The notes below the pieces were generated by a model. The model was not told the origin of the DNA. It ran no database searches and worked only from the letters and a program-made list of their open reading frames with translations. A stretch of DNA of 8,267 bases from JAWVZU01 sp033722075 (GTDB lineage Bacteria; Pseudomonadota; Gammaproteobacteria; Xanthomonadales; SZUA-38), in assembly GCA_033722075.1 (NCBI GenBank), contig JAWVZU010000180.1, positions 1-8,267 of the forward strand, in the 5' to 3' direction. Made by a program: the position numbers and the translations under genes. Below are positions 6,733 through 8,267 of this stretch, in pieces. Numbering within the stretch: position 1 is the first letter of the stretch; each line of letters starts with the position of its first letter.

Positions 6733-7461
6733 ATGTGGGAGAACCAACGCATCTCGGTCGTCCTGCCGACGTACAACGAAAAGGATTCGATCCGCGAATG
6801 CATCGAATCATTCGAGGCGCTCGGCTTCGTGGACGAGATCATCGTCGTCAATAACAACGCCGCTGAGGGCACCGACGATGAGGTCACGCCGACGAGTGCA
6901 CGGTTGGTCCACGAGCCGGTCCAGGGCTACGGCGCTGCGATTCGCCGCGGTTTCCGCGAGAGCACCGGGGACCTGGTGGCCGTGTTCGAACCGGACGGAA
7001 CGTTCCTCGCGCGGGACCTCAAGAAACTGCTGACCTACAGCGACGACTTCGAGGTGGTGTACGGATCCCGCACCGTCAAGGAACTGATCTGGCAGGGCGC
7101 CAACATGGGGATCTTCCTCAAGTGGGGCAATTACGCGGTCGCCAAGCTGATGGAGTTCCTCTTCAACACCACCTGCCTGACCGATGTCGGATGTACGGTG
7201 CGGTGCATCCGGCGCGATGCGCTCGAGCGGCTGCAGCCCCTGTTCACTGTCAACGGCAGTTTCTTCGGTCCGGAAATGATGGTCCTGAGCATTCTCAAGA
7301 AGATGCGGGTAATCCAGATTCCGGTCAATTACACCAAGCGGGTCGGCCAGTCCTCGGTCACCGGAAACCCGATCAAGGCCTTCATCCTGGGGATCCAGAT
7401 GATCCTCCTGGTGCTGCGCTACCGGATCGTGAGTCTCACGAGCTCGCGGTTTCAGGCTTGA
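6733..7461 (+). CDS. Family 2 glycosyltransferase, polyprenyl-phosphate sugar synthase type
   Basis: The product is 242 residues. The N-terminal GT-A nucleotide-binding motif is ISVVLPTYNEKDSI (7-20), followed by VDEIIVVNNNA (33-43), GYGAAIRRGF (65-74), the metal/donor-site region VFEPDGT (84-90), YGSRT (110-114) and TDVGCTVRCIRR (150-161). This arrangement is that of DPM1-like and undecaprenyl-phosphate glycosyltransferases, which move a sugar from a nucleotide donor to a polyprenyl phosphate at the cytoplasmic face of the inner membrane. The C-terminal stretch, about 214-231 (IKAFILGIQMILLVLRYR), is hydrophobic and may touch the membrane, but the multi-helix tail of some relatives is absent. 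ATG 6733 is chosen because the conserved fold begins six residues later; a TTG at 6643 would add 30 residues of unlike composition. The ribosome site is weak (AGGT at 6717, about 13 nt away). The first acid of the usual DxD-like motif is Glu86. The stop overlaps the start of the next gene. The sugar is unknown. Confidence 0.92.
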   Translation: MWENQRISVVLPTYNEKDSIRECIESFEALGFVDEIIVVNNNAAEGTDDEVTPTSARLVHEPVQGYGAAIRRGFRESTGDLVAVFEPDGTFLARDLKKLLTYSDDFEVVYGSRTVKELIWQGANMGIFLKWGNYAVAKLMEFLFNTTCLTDVGCTVRCIRRDALERLQPLFTVNGSFFGPEMMVLSILKKMRVIQIPVNYTKRVGQSSVTGNPIKAFILGIQMILLVLRYRIVSLTSSRFQA

Positions 7462-8267
7462 GTCGGTTCAAGCGCCTGTCGGCATCGCACCAGGCGCTGC
7501 TTGCGCTCGGGCTGGTGCTCTACGTTTTCGTGCTCTATCGGCAGGCGCTGGGTTTCGGTTTCACCCTGTTCGACGACCATCGGGTCCTGCTGGACCAGGC
7601 CCACCTCTTCGGCAACGGAACGCTCGGCGAGCGGATCCGCGCGATCTTCGTGGAGGCCTTTCCACGCGAAGAGCCGCTCCTGTTCCGCGATCTCACCTGG
7701 TTGCTGGACAGCATCATCTTCGGCTTCGGGAACCCCTTTGGGCACCACCTGTTCAACCTGATCTACCACGCGCTGGCGAGCGTCGCCCTGTTCGTCTTCC
7801 TGAATCGCTTCACCGGCCAGTGGATCACCGCGCTTGCCGGTTCCGTCATTTTCGCGGGGCTGGCGGTCGCCGTTGAACCGGTCGCCTGGATCATGGGGCG
7901 AAAGGACATCCTCGCCGCCCTGTTCCTGTTTCTGGCACTCACCACGGAACTGCAATTTCACCAGGCCGAACATCGAGGCCAACGCGTGGGCTGGTATCTG
8001 GCAGGCTGGGCATGCCTGGTTCTGGCCTGCTTCTCGAAGGTCTCGGCGCTGGTCTTTCCGGGGGTCCTGCTGCTCCTGAAATGGACCCTGTGGCGGGTCG
8101 AGCCACCACGTGGCACGCCCCGGGAAGCCCCGTTTCGGCGGCTGCTCCGGCCGATCATCGAGGTGATCCCCCATCTGCTCGTAACGGTGCTCTTCTACCG
8201 CTGGTATCGCGGCGTGATCACCGACTATGGCGTGCTCACCAGCGCGACCGCCTTCGAAGGTCGCGAA
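7458..8267 (+). CDS. GT-C-like integral membrane glycosyltransferase (TMTC/PMT-like), 3'-truncated by window
   Basis: The frame is open from TTG 7458 to the window edge, with 270 residues visible. The N-terminus has a basic start (MSRFKRL) and a first membrane helix at about 12-36, then FTLFDDHRVLLD. The Asp39-Asp40 pair just after helix 1 is where GT-C enzymes carry the catalytic/metal-binding acid. Further on come RDLTWLLDSIIFG (77-89), NPFGHHLFNLIYHAL (92-106) and AVEPVAWIMGRKDILAALF (137-155), then further hydrophobic helices at about 176-207 and 234-247. The RDL, HHLFN and EAVAW-GRKD-type motifs are what I associate with TMTC-like O-mannosyltransferases and their bacterial TPR-bearing relatives, which use polyprenyl-phosphate sugars outside the cytoplasm. 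Whether a TPR tail exists cannot be seen here. TTG 7458 overlaps the GT2 stop (TTGA), and it gives positive-inside topology before helix 1; the internal GTG at 7515 would start inside that helix. The acceptor is unknown. Confidence 0.83.
   Translation, partial: MSRFKRLSASHQALLALGLVLYVFVLYRQALGFGFTLFDDHRVLLDQAHLFGNGTLGERIRAIFVEAFPREEPLLFRDLTWLLDSIIFGFGNPFGHHLFNLIYHALASVALFVFLNRFTGQWITALAGSVIFAGLAVAVEPVAWIMGRKDILAALFLFLALTTELQFHQAEHRGQRVGWYLAGWACLVLACFSKVSALVFPGVLLLLKWTLWRVEPPRGTPREAPFRRLLRPIIEVIPHLLVTVLFYRWYRGVITDYGVLTSATAFEGRE

Noticed and set aside
7452..8174. A 240-codon minus-strand open frame opposite the last gene
   Set aside because: The plus-strand frame shows membrane helices and GT-C-like motifs in order; the minus-strand product is hydrophilic and Gln/Glu-rich, typical of the antisense of a hydrophobic protein.
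1..8267. CRISPR array, tRNA/rRNA, insertion sequence or phage attachment site
   Set aside because: No regularly spaced short DNA repeats, no tRNA-like cloverleaf or rRNA sequence noticed, and no transposase or integrase motif in any plausible frame.

Overview
The window is GC-rich, densely coded bacterial chromosome with strong G/C preference at third codon positions and GTG/TTG starts. The gene content (an HrpB-type DEAH helicase, an MsbA/ABCB-like exporter, secreted proteins with no cytoplasmic role) suggests a Gammaproteobacterium. The C-terminal FRANFE tail of the first protein and the style of the second secreted protein remind me of the Lysobacterales/Wenzhouxiangella region of the class. 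That placement is inference from memory, not a search result.

Layout. (1) Positions 1-1230, plus strand: the 3' part of a secreted-type FG-GAP (integrin-alpha-like) beta-propeller protein with seven visible repeat units, cut by the left edge. (2) Positions 1242-3095, minus strand: a complete one-polypeptide ABC exporter, convergent with (1). A perfect 11-bp GC-rich hairpin sits at the junction. (3) Positions 3152-4147, plus strand, divergent from the ABC gene: a protein with an N-terminal signal peptide and no recognised function. (4) Positions 4144-6606: the ATP-dependent helicase HrpB, whose GTG start overlaps the stop of (3). (5) Positions 6733-7461: a family-2 glycosyltransferase of the polyprenyl-phosphate sugar synthase type. 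(6) Positions 7458-8267, open at the right edge: the N-terminal part of a polytopic GT-C-like membrane glycosyltransferase resembling the TMTC/PMT group, starting at a TTG that overlaps the stop of (5).

How they fit together. Genes 5 and 6 form the clearest functional unit. A GT2 enzyme that charges a lipid carrier with a sugar is translationally coupled to a multi-pass enzyme of a class that uses lipid-linked sugars on the outer face of the inner membrane. Genes 3 and 4 are coupled by overlap but have no obvious functional link. No RNA genes, insertion sequences, CRISPR arrays or att sites were seen. I do not see a clearly new defence or mobile system. The points most worth following are the GT2/GT-C pair, the FRANFE tail on the propeller protein, and the unknown secreted protein coupled to hrpB.
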